Shown piece by piece: positions 8,066-16,148 of a stretch of DNA of 64,000 nt. The position numbers were made by a program, and so were the translations under genes. Within the stretch, counting starts at the first letter, position 1. Every line of letters starts with the position of its first letter. The notes below the pieces were generated by a model. That model ran no database searches, was not told the origin of the DNA, and worked only from the letters and a program-made list of their open reading frames with translations. Source of the DNA: Hydrogenophaga crassostreae (lineage in GTDB: Bacteria; Pseudomonadota; Gammaproteobacteria; Burkholderiales; Burkholderiaceae_C); the NCBI RefSeq assembly GCF_001761385.1, contig NZ_CP017476.1, positions 3,461,501 through 3,525,500 of the forward strand, written 5' to 3'.

Positions 8066-10018
8066 TCAGCGGTAAGCGCCTCGCGCCTGCTTCATATCGG
8101 TCAGGCCCTGCACAACCTTCTCCAGGGCGTCGTGGCGCAAGCTGCGCATACCCTCGCTGACCGCCGTGTCAAAAATCTCTGAAGGCCGCGCCCGGTTCTG
8201 AATCAGCTGCTTGATAGCGCGGCTGTTTTGCAGAATTTCGTACACCCCGATGCGCCCTTTGTAGCCCTTGCCCTTGCAATGGTCGCAACCCAGCGCATGG
8301 CGGGTGTAGATCTGCTCCGGCGAGTCCACCCCGGCTGCGGTCAGCAAGCGGTCCTCCGCCTCTTGCGGGCTCAAGCTGCACCCCTCCCGATACTCCTCGA
8401 CCAGTGCCTGCCACCCATCTGCATCCAGCGCATGGCGCGTCGCACACACCGGGCACAGCTTGCGCATCAGGCGTTGAGCCACCAGGCCCAGCAGCGAGTC
8501 GGCAAAATTCATCGGATCCATGCCCAGATCGAGCAAACGCACCACGCTTTCAGACGCGTTGTTGGTGTGCAGCGTCGAGAGCACCAGGTGGCCGGTCAGC
8601 GAAGCCTCGATGGCGATCTTGGCGGTTTCGGCATCGCGAATTTCACCGATCATGATGATGTCGGGATCGGCGCGCAGAAAGCCCCGCATGGCGCTGGCAA
8701 AGGTCAGCCCGATCTTGGCGTTCACCTGCACCTGGCGCAACCCCGGCTGGGTGATTTCGATCGGGTCTTCGGCCGTCCAGATTTTGTGCTCTGAGGTGTT
8801 GACGCCTGCGAGCATGGAATGCAGCGTGGTCGTCTTGCCCGAGCCCGTGGGGCCCACCGCCAACACCATGCCAAAACTGCGTTGCGAGAACTCAGCGATG
8901 GTCTCAAGGTCACGCGGCTGCAGCCCCAGCTTGGCCAGTGGCAATGGCTTGGCCGACTCCAGCAAACGCAGCACCACATCTTCCAGACCACTGTGCGTAG
9001 GCATCACTGCCACACGCAGCTCAAGCGCCTTGCCACCAAACTCGGAAAAATCGATCTTGCCGTCTTGCGGGCGGCGGCGCTCGGCAATGTCGAGGCGGGC
9101 CATGATCTTGATGCGCGAAACCAGCGGCGCCCGCAGCTTGGGTGGCAACCAGAGGTAAGGCTCAAGCTCGCCATCCTTGCGAAAGCGGATCGCTGTGAGC
9201 GCCTCACCCGCGTTGGTTTCAATGTGAATGTCAGAAGCGTGGCCGCGCTGGGCTTCGGCAATCATCTGGTTCACCAGGCGTACCATGCCCGCCGACTCAC
9301 TGGTCGACGCCTCCTCCTCGGCTTCCGACCCACCGCCCACCTCCACCATCGCCTGCATCACCAGGTCTTCCAGCACCAGTTGCTCATCGGCTGCACCCAT
9401 GTTTTTGTGCGGCATGTAGTGGTTTCGCATCTCATCAACAATCGCCGATGGACTGTGGGCGTGGCCAGCCTGGGCCACACGGTCCTGCACTTCCAGTCGC
9501 CGCTCGATGGCTTCCCGGCTGGCCCAGACCAGGCGCACTGTGTGTGCCGTGTGCGAGCACAGTTCGCGTTGCAGGCCATCGCTGGTCGGCGTACAGGACG
9601 CGACGTAAAAATGGTCTTCCGCCATACCCAGGGGAACCACGTGCAATCCATGTGCCACCCGCAATGGCAACACATCAAACACCTTGGGCTCCACCTCAAA
9701 ACCCAGAACCTCCACCTCCACCACGCCAGCCACGCGGGCCAGGGCCCGGTGCAGCTCATCGTCGGTCAACAGCATGCGGTTCACCAACTCGGGCGAGCGC
9801 GACCGCAACAAATCGGGGTCTTCAGCCACCAGGTCTTCGAGGGTCTCCTCGTCCAGAATGCGCAGCTGCGCCAAGGCTTCGCGCAAGCCCACCACCGGCA
9901 AACGGTACTGTGCATGCTGGGCCGCAATGAGTTGCGGCAGGGCTTGTACCAACTGCCGAGAGGGCAGGCCAAACGGACCGATAGGGTGTTGGGGATACCG
10001 GTTCTTGGGTGTCGTCAT
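8066..10018 (-). CDS. GspE/PilB-family type II secretion or pilus ATPase
   Basis: This is a 650-residue secretion ATPase that would power pseudopilus or pilus assembly from the cytoplasmic face of the inner membrane. It has an N-terminal GspE_N/MshEN-like region, then the ATPase core with Walker A GPTGSGKTTT (about 386), Asp-box and Walker B near DPDIIMIGEIRDAETA (about 450), His-box LSTLHTNNA, and a zinc-binding tetracysteine CPVC...CDHC. ATG at 10018 is chosen for AGGAAG five bases upstream; ATG at 10036 is also possible. No gspD, gspF, pilin or other secretion gene is adjacent, so it is a stand-alone copy of unknown partner. Confidence 0.88.
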   Translation of the reverse strand: MTTPKNRYPQHPIGPFGLPSRQLVQALPQLIAAQHAQYRLPVVGLREALAQLRILDEETLEDLVAEDPDLLRSRSPELVNRMLLTDDELHRALARVAGVVEVEVLGFEVEPKVFDVLPLRVAHGLHVVPLGMAEDHFYVASCTPTSDGLQRELCSHTAHTVRLVWASREAIERRLEVQDRVAQAGHAHSPSAIVDEMRNHYMPHKNMGAADEQLVLEDLVMQAMVEVGGGSEAEEEASTSESAGMVRLVNQMIAEAQRGHASDIHIETNAGEALTAIRFRKDGELEPYLWLPPKLRAPLVSRIKIMARLDIAERRRPQDGKIDFSEFGGKALELRVAVMPTHSGLEDVVLRLLESAKPLPLAKLGLQPRDLETIAEFSQRSFGMVLAVGPTGSGKTTTLHSMLAGVNTSEHKIWTAEDPIEITQPGLRQVQVNAKIGLTFASAMRGFLRADPDIIMIGEIRDAETAKIAIEASLTGHLVLSTLHTNNASESVVRLLDLGMDPMNFADSLLGLVAQRLMRKLCPVCATRHALDADGWQALVEEYREGCSLSPQEAEDRLLTAAGVDSPEQIYTRHALGCDHCKGKGYKGRIGVYEILQNSRAIKQLIQNRARPSEIFDTAVSEGMRSLRHDALEKVVQGLTDMKQARGAYR

Positions 10019-10160
10019 CGAAACTTCCTGATTCATTTGTCGGTCTTTCCGGCGCTCAGGCACCGAATAGCTTCTGTCTTCAAAATAGCGCAAACTGGGC
10101 CGCCTGCACTTGATCTTCGGCAATAGCGTACCCCACTCCCCAAAAATCAGAGGCTGCTGC

Positions 10161-12023
10161 ATGACTCGATTCACCACCCCGTCCTCCCCTCGTCTCCTGG
10201 CGCTCTTGCTGCTCTTCTCACTGAGCCTTATCGGCTGCGCCATTCCGCCCGCCGATGCCCCCGCTGCGCCCCCACAGCCCGAGCTTGCCACCGGATCGAA
10301 CACCAAGCCCGGCTGGACGCTGCGCCGCCAGGCCGTCGCTGCAGCCAACCCCCTGGCCGCCGAGGCCGGGGCAGCCATACTGCGTGCAGGCGGCAGTGCA
10401 GTCGATGCGGCGGTGGCGGTGCAAATGGTGCTCACGCTGGTTGAGCCCCAGTCCAGCGGCATTGGTGGCGGCGCCTTTTTGCTTCACCACGATGGCAGAC
10501 AGGTGCAGGCTTTCGACGGCCGCGAAACGGCGCCAGCCGAGGCAGGAGGCCAGCTTTTCATGGGCGCCGATGGAAAACCCATGGGCTTCATGGAGGCGGT
10601 GGTGGGAGGGCGCTCGGTGGGGGTCCCGGGCACAGTTGCCATGCTGTCCCTGGCCCACCGACAACACGGCAAATTGCCATGGGCCAAGCTCTTTGAACCA
10701 GCCATCGCCCTGGCTGAAAACGGCTTCGAGGTGAGTCCGCGCCTGTTTGGCCTTTTGAAGGCCGAGACCGCGCTGCAAACCGACCCTGTGGCCACGGCTT
10801 ACTTTTTCCAGCCCGATGGTCAGCCCCATCCGGTTGGTCACAGGCTCAAGAACCCTGAACTGGCCGCCGTCTTGCGCAGCATCGCGATCGACGGCCCCAA
10901 CGCCTTCTACCGCGGTGCGGTGGCGCAGGCGATGGTCAACAAAGCGCGCCAGCACCCGACCAATCCGGGCGGTTTGGCGCTGGGCGACCTGGAGCGCTAC
11001 CGCCCCGTAGAACGCAACGCCCTGTGCCATGCCTACACCCCTCCCGACGCCAAGGGCAAAGCCCCCGCCAAGGAATGGAGCCTGTGCGGCTTCCCCCCGC
11101 CCAGCTCTGGCGCTCTGGCGATCGGTCAGATTCTCGGTGTGCTCGCACGAACGCCCGGCGGCGCCGAACCTCTGGGCGCCGATGGTCTGCCCACCCCTGG
11201 CTACCTGCACGCCTACACCGAAGCTTCGCGCCTGGCATTTGCCGATCGCGCCCTGTACCTGGGTGACCCCGATTTTGTAGCACCACCCGCAGGCCGCTGG
11301 ACCAGTCTGCTCGATGCGCGCTACCTCGACGAACGCGCCCAGCTGATTGGCCCCGCCCACATGCCACAGGCCCCGGCGGGCGCACCGCAAGGCACAGTGA
11401 GTGCCTGGGCACCCATGCCCGAGCAGCCCGAATACGGCACCAGCCACATCAGCATCGTTGACGCCTTCGGCAACGCCCTGGCGATGACCACCACCATCGA
11501 ATCCGGCTTCGGCTCTCGCCTCATGGTGAGCACCGACCCGAGCCGCCCCGGGGGCTTCCTGCTCAACAACGAGCTGACCGACTTCAGCTTTTCACCCACC
11601 GACGCGCAAGGGCGGCCCGTGGCCAACCGGGTCGAGCCCGGCAAGCGCCCACGCTCCTCCATGGCGCCGACCCTCGTCTTCGACAAAGCCAGTGGGCAAC
11701 TGCTGATGAGCACTGGCAGCCCGGGCGGCGCCTTCATCATTCACTACACAGCCAAAACGCTGCTCGGTGTCCTGCAATGGGGATTGACCCCACAAGCCGC
11801 CATCGATCTGCCCAACTTCGGCAGCCTGGGCGGCCCACTGGTGCTTGAGGCCGAGCGCTTCCCCCAGGCGACAGCCGATGCCTTGCGTGAGCGCGGGCAC
11901 AAGGTCAATGGCACCGCACTCACCAGCGGGTTGCAGGCCATCGTGCGAGGGGAAGTTCGTGGACAGCCCGCCTGGTTGGGCGGCGCCGATCCACGCCGTG
12001 AAGGCGTGGTTGCGGGAGAGTGA
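10161..12023 (+). CDS. ggt: Gamma-glutamyltransferase (lipoprotein form)
   Basis: This is a 620-residue gamma-glutamyltranspeptidase that cleaves or transfers the gamma-glutamyl group of glutathione in the periplasm. The N-terminus is a lipoprotein signal with lipobox LIGC (SLIGCAIPP). The large subunit opens with AAANPLAAEAGAAILRAGGSAVDAAVA. The autocatalytic processing Thr starts the small subunit in EYGTSHISIVD (about residue 425), and the substrate-binding motifs RPRSSMAPTLVF and STGSPGG follow. ATG at 10161 starts the signal peptide. It is divergent from the GspE-like gene and convergent with the SHMT-like gene 33 bases away. Membrane anchoring by a lipid is a variation on the usual soluble periplasmic enzyme. 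Confidence 0.93.
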   Translation: MTRFTTPSSPRLLALLLLFSLSLIGCAIPPADAPAAPPQPELATGSNTKPGWTLRRQAVAAANPLAAEAGAAILRAGGSAVDAAVAVQMVLTLVEPQSSGIGGGAFLLHHDGRQVQAFDGRETAPAEAGGQLFMGADGKPMGFMEAVVGGRSVGVPGTVAMLSLAHRQHGKLPWAKLFEPAIALAENGFEVSPRLFGLLKAETALQTDPVATAYFFQPDGQPHPVGHRLKNPELAAVLRSIAIDGPNAFYRGAVAQAMVNKARQHPTNPGGLALGDLERYRPVERNALCHAYTPPDAKGKAPAKEWSLCGFPPPSSGALAIGQILGVLARTPGGAEPLGADGLPTPGYLHAYTEASRLAFADRALYLGDPDFVAPPAGRWTSLLDARYLDERAQLIGPAHMPQAPAGAPQGTVSAWAPMPEQPEYGTSHISIVDAFGNALAMTTTIESGFGSRLMVSTDPSRPGGFLLNNELTDFSFSPTDAQGRPVANRVEPGKRPRSSMAPTLVFDKASGQLLMSTGSPGGAFIIHYTAKTLLGVLQWGLTPQAAIDLPNFGSLGGPLVLEAERFPQATADALRERGHKVNGTALTSGLQAIVRGEVRGQPAWLGGADPRREGVVAGE

Positions 12024-12056
12024 TTTCAACCAGGCTGCGCCTTGCAGCGTGAGGCT

Positions 12057-13379
12057 TCAACTGCGCACAAAATGCACCCTGTTGAAAGTGCCGCGCCATT
12101 CGCGAACCTCTGGCGCCAAGTGCTGCGGCTGATCGGCGCGCAAGGCCTGCGCGATCAGGCTTGCCAGACGCGGCATGTGCGCAGCGGTCATGCCCCAGCG
12201 CACGATTTCGGGCGTACCCATGCGCAAGCCATTCAGGTCACCTGCGACCGGCGCGATCGGCAAGCCAATGCCGCAGGCCAGAAAGCCCGCCTGACGCAAG
12301 CGCCTGGCAGCCAGCTGGCCACCGCCGAGCGGGGCGGCCTCGAGGGCAAACTGGTGAGACTGGGTGTGCCCTCTGGCGCCCTGAAAAACGGCGAAGCCTT
12401 CATCTTCCAGCGCTTGCGCCAGGGCCTTCGAGGTATCCACCATGGCCTGGCCGTATGCGGCGCCATGCTCGCGCCAATCCAGCAACGACAACGCCAGCGA
12501 AGCCGTTTTCGCAGCGTCAAAGTTGGCGGTCAGCCCCGGATAGGCGATGGCATCCAGCCGCTCGGCAATGGCTGCGTCGCGCGTCACAATCAGGCCGCCA
12601 GCGGGACCTCCCAGGCTTTTGTAGGTGCTCATGGTCATGAGATGGGCCCCCTCTTCCAACGGATTGGGCCATTGGCGCGAGGCGATCATGCCGCACTGAT
12701 GGGCGGCATCAAAGAGCACCTTCGCACCCACTTCATCGGCCAGCGCCCGCACCTCGCGCACCGGGTGTGGATAGAGGTTCAGGCTCCCCCCCAACGTGAT
12801 CACGCGCGGCTTAACCGCCCTGACCAGTTCCCCGAGCGCAGCCAGATCCACGGTATAGCCATCGGCCAGCACGGGGGCGGCATGCGTCTGCAGCCCATAG
12901 AGCCCGGCACATCCGTCGCGGTGGTGGGTTACGTGCCCGCCGATCGACGGCGGCGGCGCCACGATGGCATCGCCCGGCTTCGCCAGCGCCATGAAAGCGT
13001 AGAGATTCGCCAGGGCGCCCGAGCCGACGCGCACCTCGGCATAGCTCGCATCAAACAACTCGGCAGCCAGCTCGGCGGCCAGCACCTCGATGGTCTCAAT
13101 GGCCTCCAGCCCGGTTTCGTATTTGTCGCCCGGGTAGCCCAAAGAAGGCCGCGAACCCAGGCCTCGGGCCAGCACCGCTTCCGCCTTCGGGTTCATGACA
13201 TTGGTCGCCGGATTGAGGTTGAAACACTGGCGTTCATGGATGTCGAGGTTTTTCTCGATCAGCGCGTGGAGCTGTCCATCCAGGACATCGCTGGTCGCCC
13301 GTCCAACCGGCTCGGCGATGGACTGCACATATTCTTCACTGGCTGAAGGGACCCAGGCGCGGGCGTTCAAGTAGGGCAT
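12057..13379 (-). CDS. Serine hydroxymethyltransferase-like PLP enzyme
   Basis: This is a 440-residue fold-type I PLP enzyme of the SHMT family. It has the N-terminal pattern NLNPATNVMNPKAEAVLARGLGSRPSLGYPGDKYETG, a PLP-contacting HVTHHR segment, the Asp-His in DAAHQCGMI, and the Schiff-base Lys in STYKSLGGP (about residue 253). True GlyA usually has THKTLRGPRGG there, so this is a divergent paralogue. It could be a folate-dependent hydroxymethyltransferase acting on another amino acid (for example 2-methylserine) or a threonine/hydroxy-amino-acid aldolase. A LysR regulator is divergent, 148 bases away, which suggests substrate-inducible catabolic use rather than housekeeping C1 metabolism. 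The exact reaction is unresolved. Confidence 0.78.
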   Translation of the reverse strand: MPYLNARAWVPSASEEYVQSIAEPVGRATSDVLDGQLHALIEKNLDIHERQCFNLNPATNVMNPKAEAVLARGLGSRPSLGYPGDKYETGLEAIETIEVLAAELAAELFDASYAEVRVGSGALANLYAFMALAKPGDAIVAPPPSIGGHVTHHRDGCAGLYGLQTHAAPVLADGYTVDLAALGELVRAVKPRVITLGGSLNLYPHPVREVRALADEVGAKVLFDAAHQCGMIASRQWPNPLEEGAHLMTMSTYKSLGGPAGGLIVTRDAAIAERLDAIAYPGLTANFDAAKTASLALSLLDWREHGAAYGQAMVDTSKALAQALEDEGFAVFQGARGHTQSHQFALEAAPLGGGQLAARRLRQAGFLACGIGLPIAPVAGDLNGLRMGTPEIVRWGMTAAHMPRLASLIAQALRADQPQHLAPEVREWRGTFNRVHFVRS

Positions 13380-13446
13380 GTTGGCAACTCAAAAGTGTGG
13401 ATGAAACCCCATGCTAGGGAGTCACCGACTTTCCGACAAATCAATT

Positions 13447-13480
13447 TTTAAAAAAATCAGGCTTAGAAAAACCAAGCCTA
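13447..13480 (-). terminator. Terminator-like hairpin in the SHMT-like/LysR intergenic region
   Basis: On the minus strand an 8-bp stem AGGCTTGG/CTAAGCCT with a five-T loop is followed by GATTTTTTT. It lies 68-100 bases upstream of the SHMT-like start codon and points towards it. It may end antisense read-through from the upstream minus-strand acyl-CoA synthetase gene, or act as a leader terminator for the SHMT-like gene. Confidence 0.5.
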
Positions 13481-13527
13481 AAATCACCACCCATCCACCG
13501 TTTGGTCGTGCCGAAAGTCCCCCCTTC

Positions 13528-14439
13528 ATGGCCGTGTCTCCACCCCACCCGAGGTCTCCACCACTCAACGCTTTGCGCGCCTTCGAGGCGGCCGCCCGAC
13601 TGGGTGGCTTCAAGGCCGCAGCCACGGAACTCAGCGTCACGCCGGGCGCGGTGACGGCCCACATCAAAACCCTGGAAAGACACCTGGGAGCGGACCTGTT
13701 CGAACGCCATGCCCAAGGTGTGCGCCTCACATCGCTGGGTGCGCGCGTGGTCGCACCACTGAGCGAGGCGTTTGACCAGCTCGCCCATGCGGTTGGCCTC
13801 ATGCGTGCCCAGGCGCAACCCCATTCGGTGCACCTGGCCACGCTGCCCGCCATTGCCCAACTGTGGCTGTTGCCGCGCCTGCCTCAATTGCGGGAAAAGC
13901 TGCCCGACATCAGCATCTCCGTCACGGCGCTGGAGCAACCGACCGACCTCAAACGCAGCCCCTACGACCTGAACCTGTTCTTCAGCGACCGTGGCGAGGG
14001 CTCCATCCTCTGCGAAGACATCATTTTTCCGGTGTGCGCCCCATCCCTCGCTCACCATCTCAAGCGGCTGAGCGACCTGAGCGAAATCGCTTGCCTCACC
14101 GACGCCGTCTGGGCAAACGACTGGGCCGATTGGCTACAGCACGCGCAAAGAGCGGACCGCCAGCCAACGCCGGCCATCCAGATCCGCGGCCCGACATTTT
14201 CGCTGTATGCGCTGGCCCTGGACGAAGCCTTGGCCGGCTCGGCCGTGCTCGTGGCCCACGCCTGCCTGGTGCAGCCCTGGCTCGACAGTGGGCAACTGGT
14301 CGCGCCCTTTGGCACCCCACTGAAACGACCCACCCCGTTGCGCGCCTGGTCCGCGTTCACACCACCGCCTGGCAGCCCCAGCCTACGGGTGCTACAAGCC
14401 CTGCAATCCCTGAGCGAGTCTCGAACTGCGGCCTCCTGA
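13528..14439 (+). CDS. LysR-family transcriptional regulator (GcvA-like)
   Basis: This is a 303-residue LysR regulator. The N-terminal winged helix-turn-helix (PLNALRAFEAAARLGGFKAAATELSVTPGAVTAHIKTLERHLG) is typical of the GcvA subgroup, and the effector domain follows from about residue 95. ATG at 13528 gives the usual family length; the open frame extends to 13411, but that part is AT-rich and unlike the family. It is divergent from the SHMT-like PLP enzyme and is its likely regulator. It converges with the acyl-CoA synthetase gene, with only 17 bases between them. Confidence 0.88.
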   Translation: MAVSPPHPRSPPLNALRAFEAAARLGGFKAAATELSVTPGAVTAHIKTLERHLGADLFERHAQGVRLTSLGARVVAPLSEAFDQLAHAVGLMRAQAQPHSVHLATLPAIAQLWLLPRLPQLREKLPDISISVTALEQPTDLKRSPYDLNLFFSDRGEGSILCEDIIFPVCAPSLAHHLKRLSDLSEIACLTDAVWANDWADWLQHAQRADRQPTPAIQIRGPTFSLYALALDEALAGSAVLVAHACLVQPWLDSGQLVAPFGTPLKRPTPLRAWSAFTPPPGSPSLRVLQALQSLSESRTAAS

Positions 14440-14456
14440 CAAAGGCGCAACGGGGT

Positions 14457-16103
14457 TCAGATGTCAATCGCGGCGACCGACCCCGCCAGCTTGCGCAACT
14501 CGAACTTCTGTATCTTGCCGGTGCTGGTTTTGGGCAATTCACCGAACACCACCGCCCGTGGCACCTTGAAGCCCGCAAGGTGTTTTTTGCAGTGGGCCAC
14601 CAGTTCCTCAGTCGTCACTTTTGCGCCGAACTTCAGTTCCACAAAAGCGCAGGGCGTTTCGCCCCACTTCGGGTCGGGTCGGGCCACCACCGCGGCGGCC
14701 AGTACATCGGGGTGGCGGTACAAAACGTCTTCGACTTCGATCGACGAGATGTTTTCGCCACCCGAAATGATGATGTCCTTGCTGCGGTCCTTGATCTTGA
14801 AATAGCCATCGGCGTACTGCACCGCCAGATCGCCGCTGTGGAACCAGCCACCCTTGAAGGCCTCGGCGGTAGCGGTGGGGTTCTTCAGGTAGCCCTTCAT
14901 GGCGATGTTGCCCTTGAACATGATCTCGCCCATGGTTTCACCGTCTTGGGGAACCGGCAGCATCGTCTCGGGGTCGAGCACCCGCACATCCCGCTCGAGG
15001 TGGTAGCGCACGCCCTGGCGGGCATTCAAGCGGGCGCGCTCGCCAATGTCCAGTTCATCCCACGCCTCGTGTTTGGCGCATACCGTGGCCGGGCCGTAAA
15101 CCTCGGTCAGGCCGTACACATGGGTCAGATCGAAACCCATCTGCTCCATGCCCTCGATCATCGAAGCCGGTGGCGCCGCGCCAGCGACCATGGCCTGTAT
15201 CCCGGCGGGCAAACCCGCCTTCATCTCAACCGGGCTGTTGACCAGCAAGCCGTGCACGATGGGCGCGCCGCAATAGTGCGTGACGCCGTGGTTTCGCATC
15301 GCATCAAAAATCGACTGGGCTTCCACCTTGCGCAAACACACGTTCACGCCCGCCCGGGCCGCCACCGTCCAGGGAAAGCACCAACCGTTGCAATGGAACA
15401 TGGGCAAGGTCCACAGATACACCGCGTGCTTGGGCATGTCCCACTCCAGCACGTTGCTGATGGCATTCATCGCCGCACCCCGGTGGTGGTAAACCACCCC
15501 CTTGGGGTTGCCGGTGGTGCCACTGGTGTAGTTCAGCGCGATGGCGTCCCACTCATCGGCGGGCAGCAGCCAGGCAAAGGCCGGGTCACCGTCGGCCAGG
15601 AAGGTCTCGTAGGTGGTGGTGCCAACAGCCTGGGTCTCACCGGTGAACAGCCCATCTTCTGCATCGATCACCAGCAATGGTGTGGCGCTTTTGCGCAAAG
15701 CCAACGCCTGCTTCACCGTGGCCGCGAATTCCGGGTCCACGATCACCGCCCTGGCCTCGCCGTGGTCGAGCATGAAGGCGATGGTTTCAGCATCGAGCCG
15801 GGTATTGAGGGCGTTGAGCACCGCGCCCGCCATGGGCACCCCAAAGTGGGCCTCGACCATGGGTGGCGTGTTGGGCAGCATCACGGCCACAGCATCGTTC
15901 TTGCCAATGCCCGCCCGCTGCAAGGCGCTGGCCAGGCGCCGGCACCGCTCGTAGGTTTGCCCCCAGGTCTGGCGCAAGCCGCCATGCACGATGGCCAGCC
16001 GGTCGGGGTAAACCTCGGCGGTCCGCTCAATGAACGAGAGCGGTGAAATGGCGGCGAAGTTGGCCTCTGAGCGAGGCAGGTCCTGGTCAAAGATGCTGGT
16101 CAT
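14457..16103 (-). CDS. Acyl-CoA synthetase (ANL family, short/medium-chain or methylthiopropionyl type)
   Basis: This is a 548-residue AMP-forming acyl-CoA ligase. The ATP-binding P-loop YTSGTTGNPKG, the A5 motif YGLTEVYGP, A7/A8 HSGDLAV and KDIIISGGENISSIEVED, and the A10 lysine in PKTSTGKIQKFELRK are all present. The overall pattern resembles the DmdB-like/medium-chain group. The ATG at 16103 is preceded by AGGAG. It is divergent from dnaG, with start codons about 45 bases apart. No pathway genes sit beside it, so the substrate is not decided. Confidence 0.88.
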   Translation of the reverse strand: MTSIFDQDLPRSEANFAAISPLSFIERTAEVYPDRLAIVHGGLRQTWGQTYERCRRLASALQRAGIGKNDAVAVMLPNTPPMVEAHFGVPMAGAVLNALNTRLDAETIAFMLDHGEARAVIVDPEFAATVKQALALRKSATPLLVIDAEDGLFTGETQAVGTTTYETFLADGDPAFAWLLPADEWDAIALNYTSGTTGNPKGVVYHHRGAAMNAISNVLEWDMPKHAVYLWTLPMFHCNGWCFPWTVAARAGVNVCLRKVEAQSIFDAMRNHGVTHYCGAPIVHGLLVNSPVEMKAGLPAGIQAMVAGAAPPASMIEGMEQMGFDLTHVYGLTEVYGPATVCAKHEAWDELDIGERARLNARQGVRYHLERDVRVLDPETMLPVPQDGETMGEIMFKGNIAMKGYLKNPTATAEAFKGGWFHSGDLAVQYADGYFKIKDRSKDIIISGGENISSIEVEDVLYRHPDVLAAAVVARPDPKWGETPCAFVELKFGAKVTTEELVAHCKKHLAGFKVPRAVVFGELPKTSTGKIQKFELRKLAGSVAAIDI

Positions 16104-16148
16104 GCGGTTGTCTCCTGGTGTCTGGCGCCCATGCGAGAGAATACGCCT

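Noticed and set aside
13863..16046. Long plus-strand open frame of 727 codons
   Set aside because: It is antisense to the acyl-CoA synthetase and the end of the LysR gene, has no recognisable domain, and arises from high-GC codon bias in the true genes.
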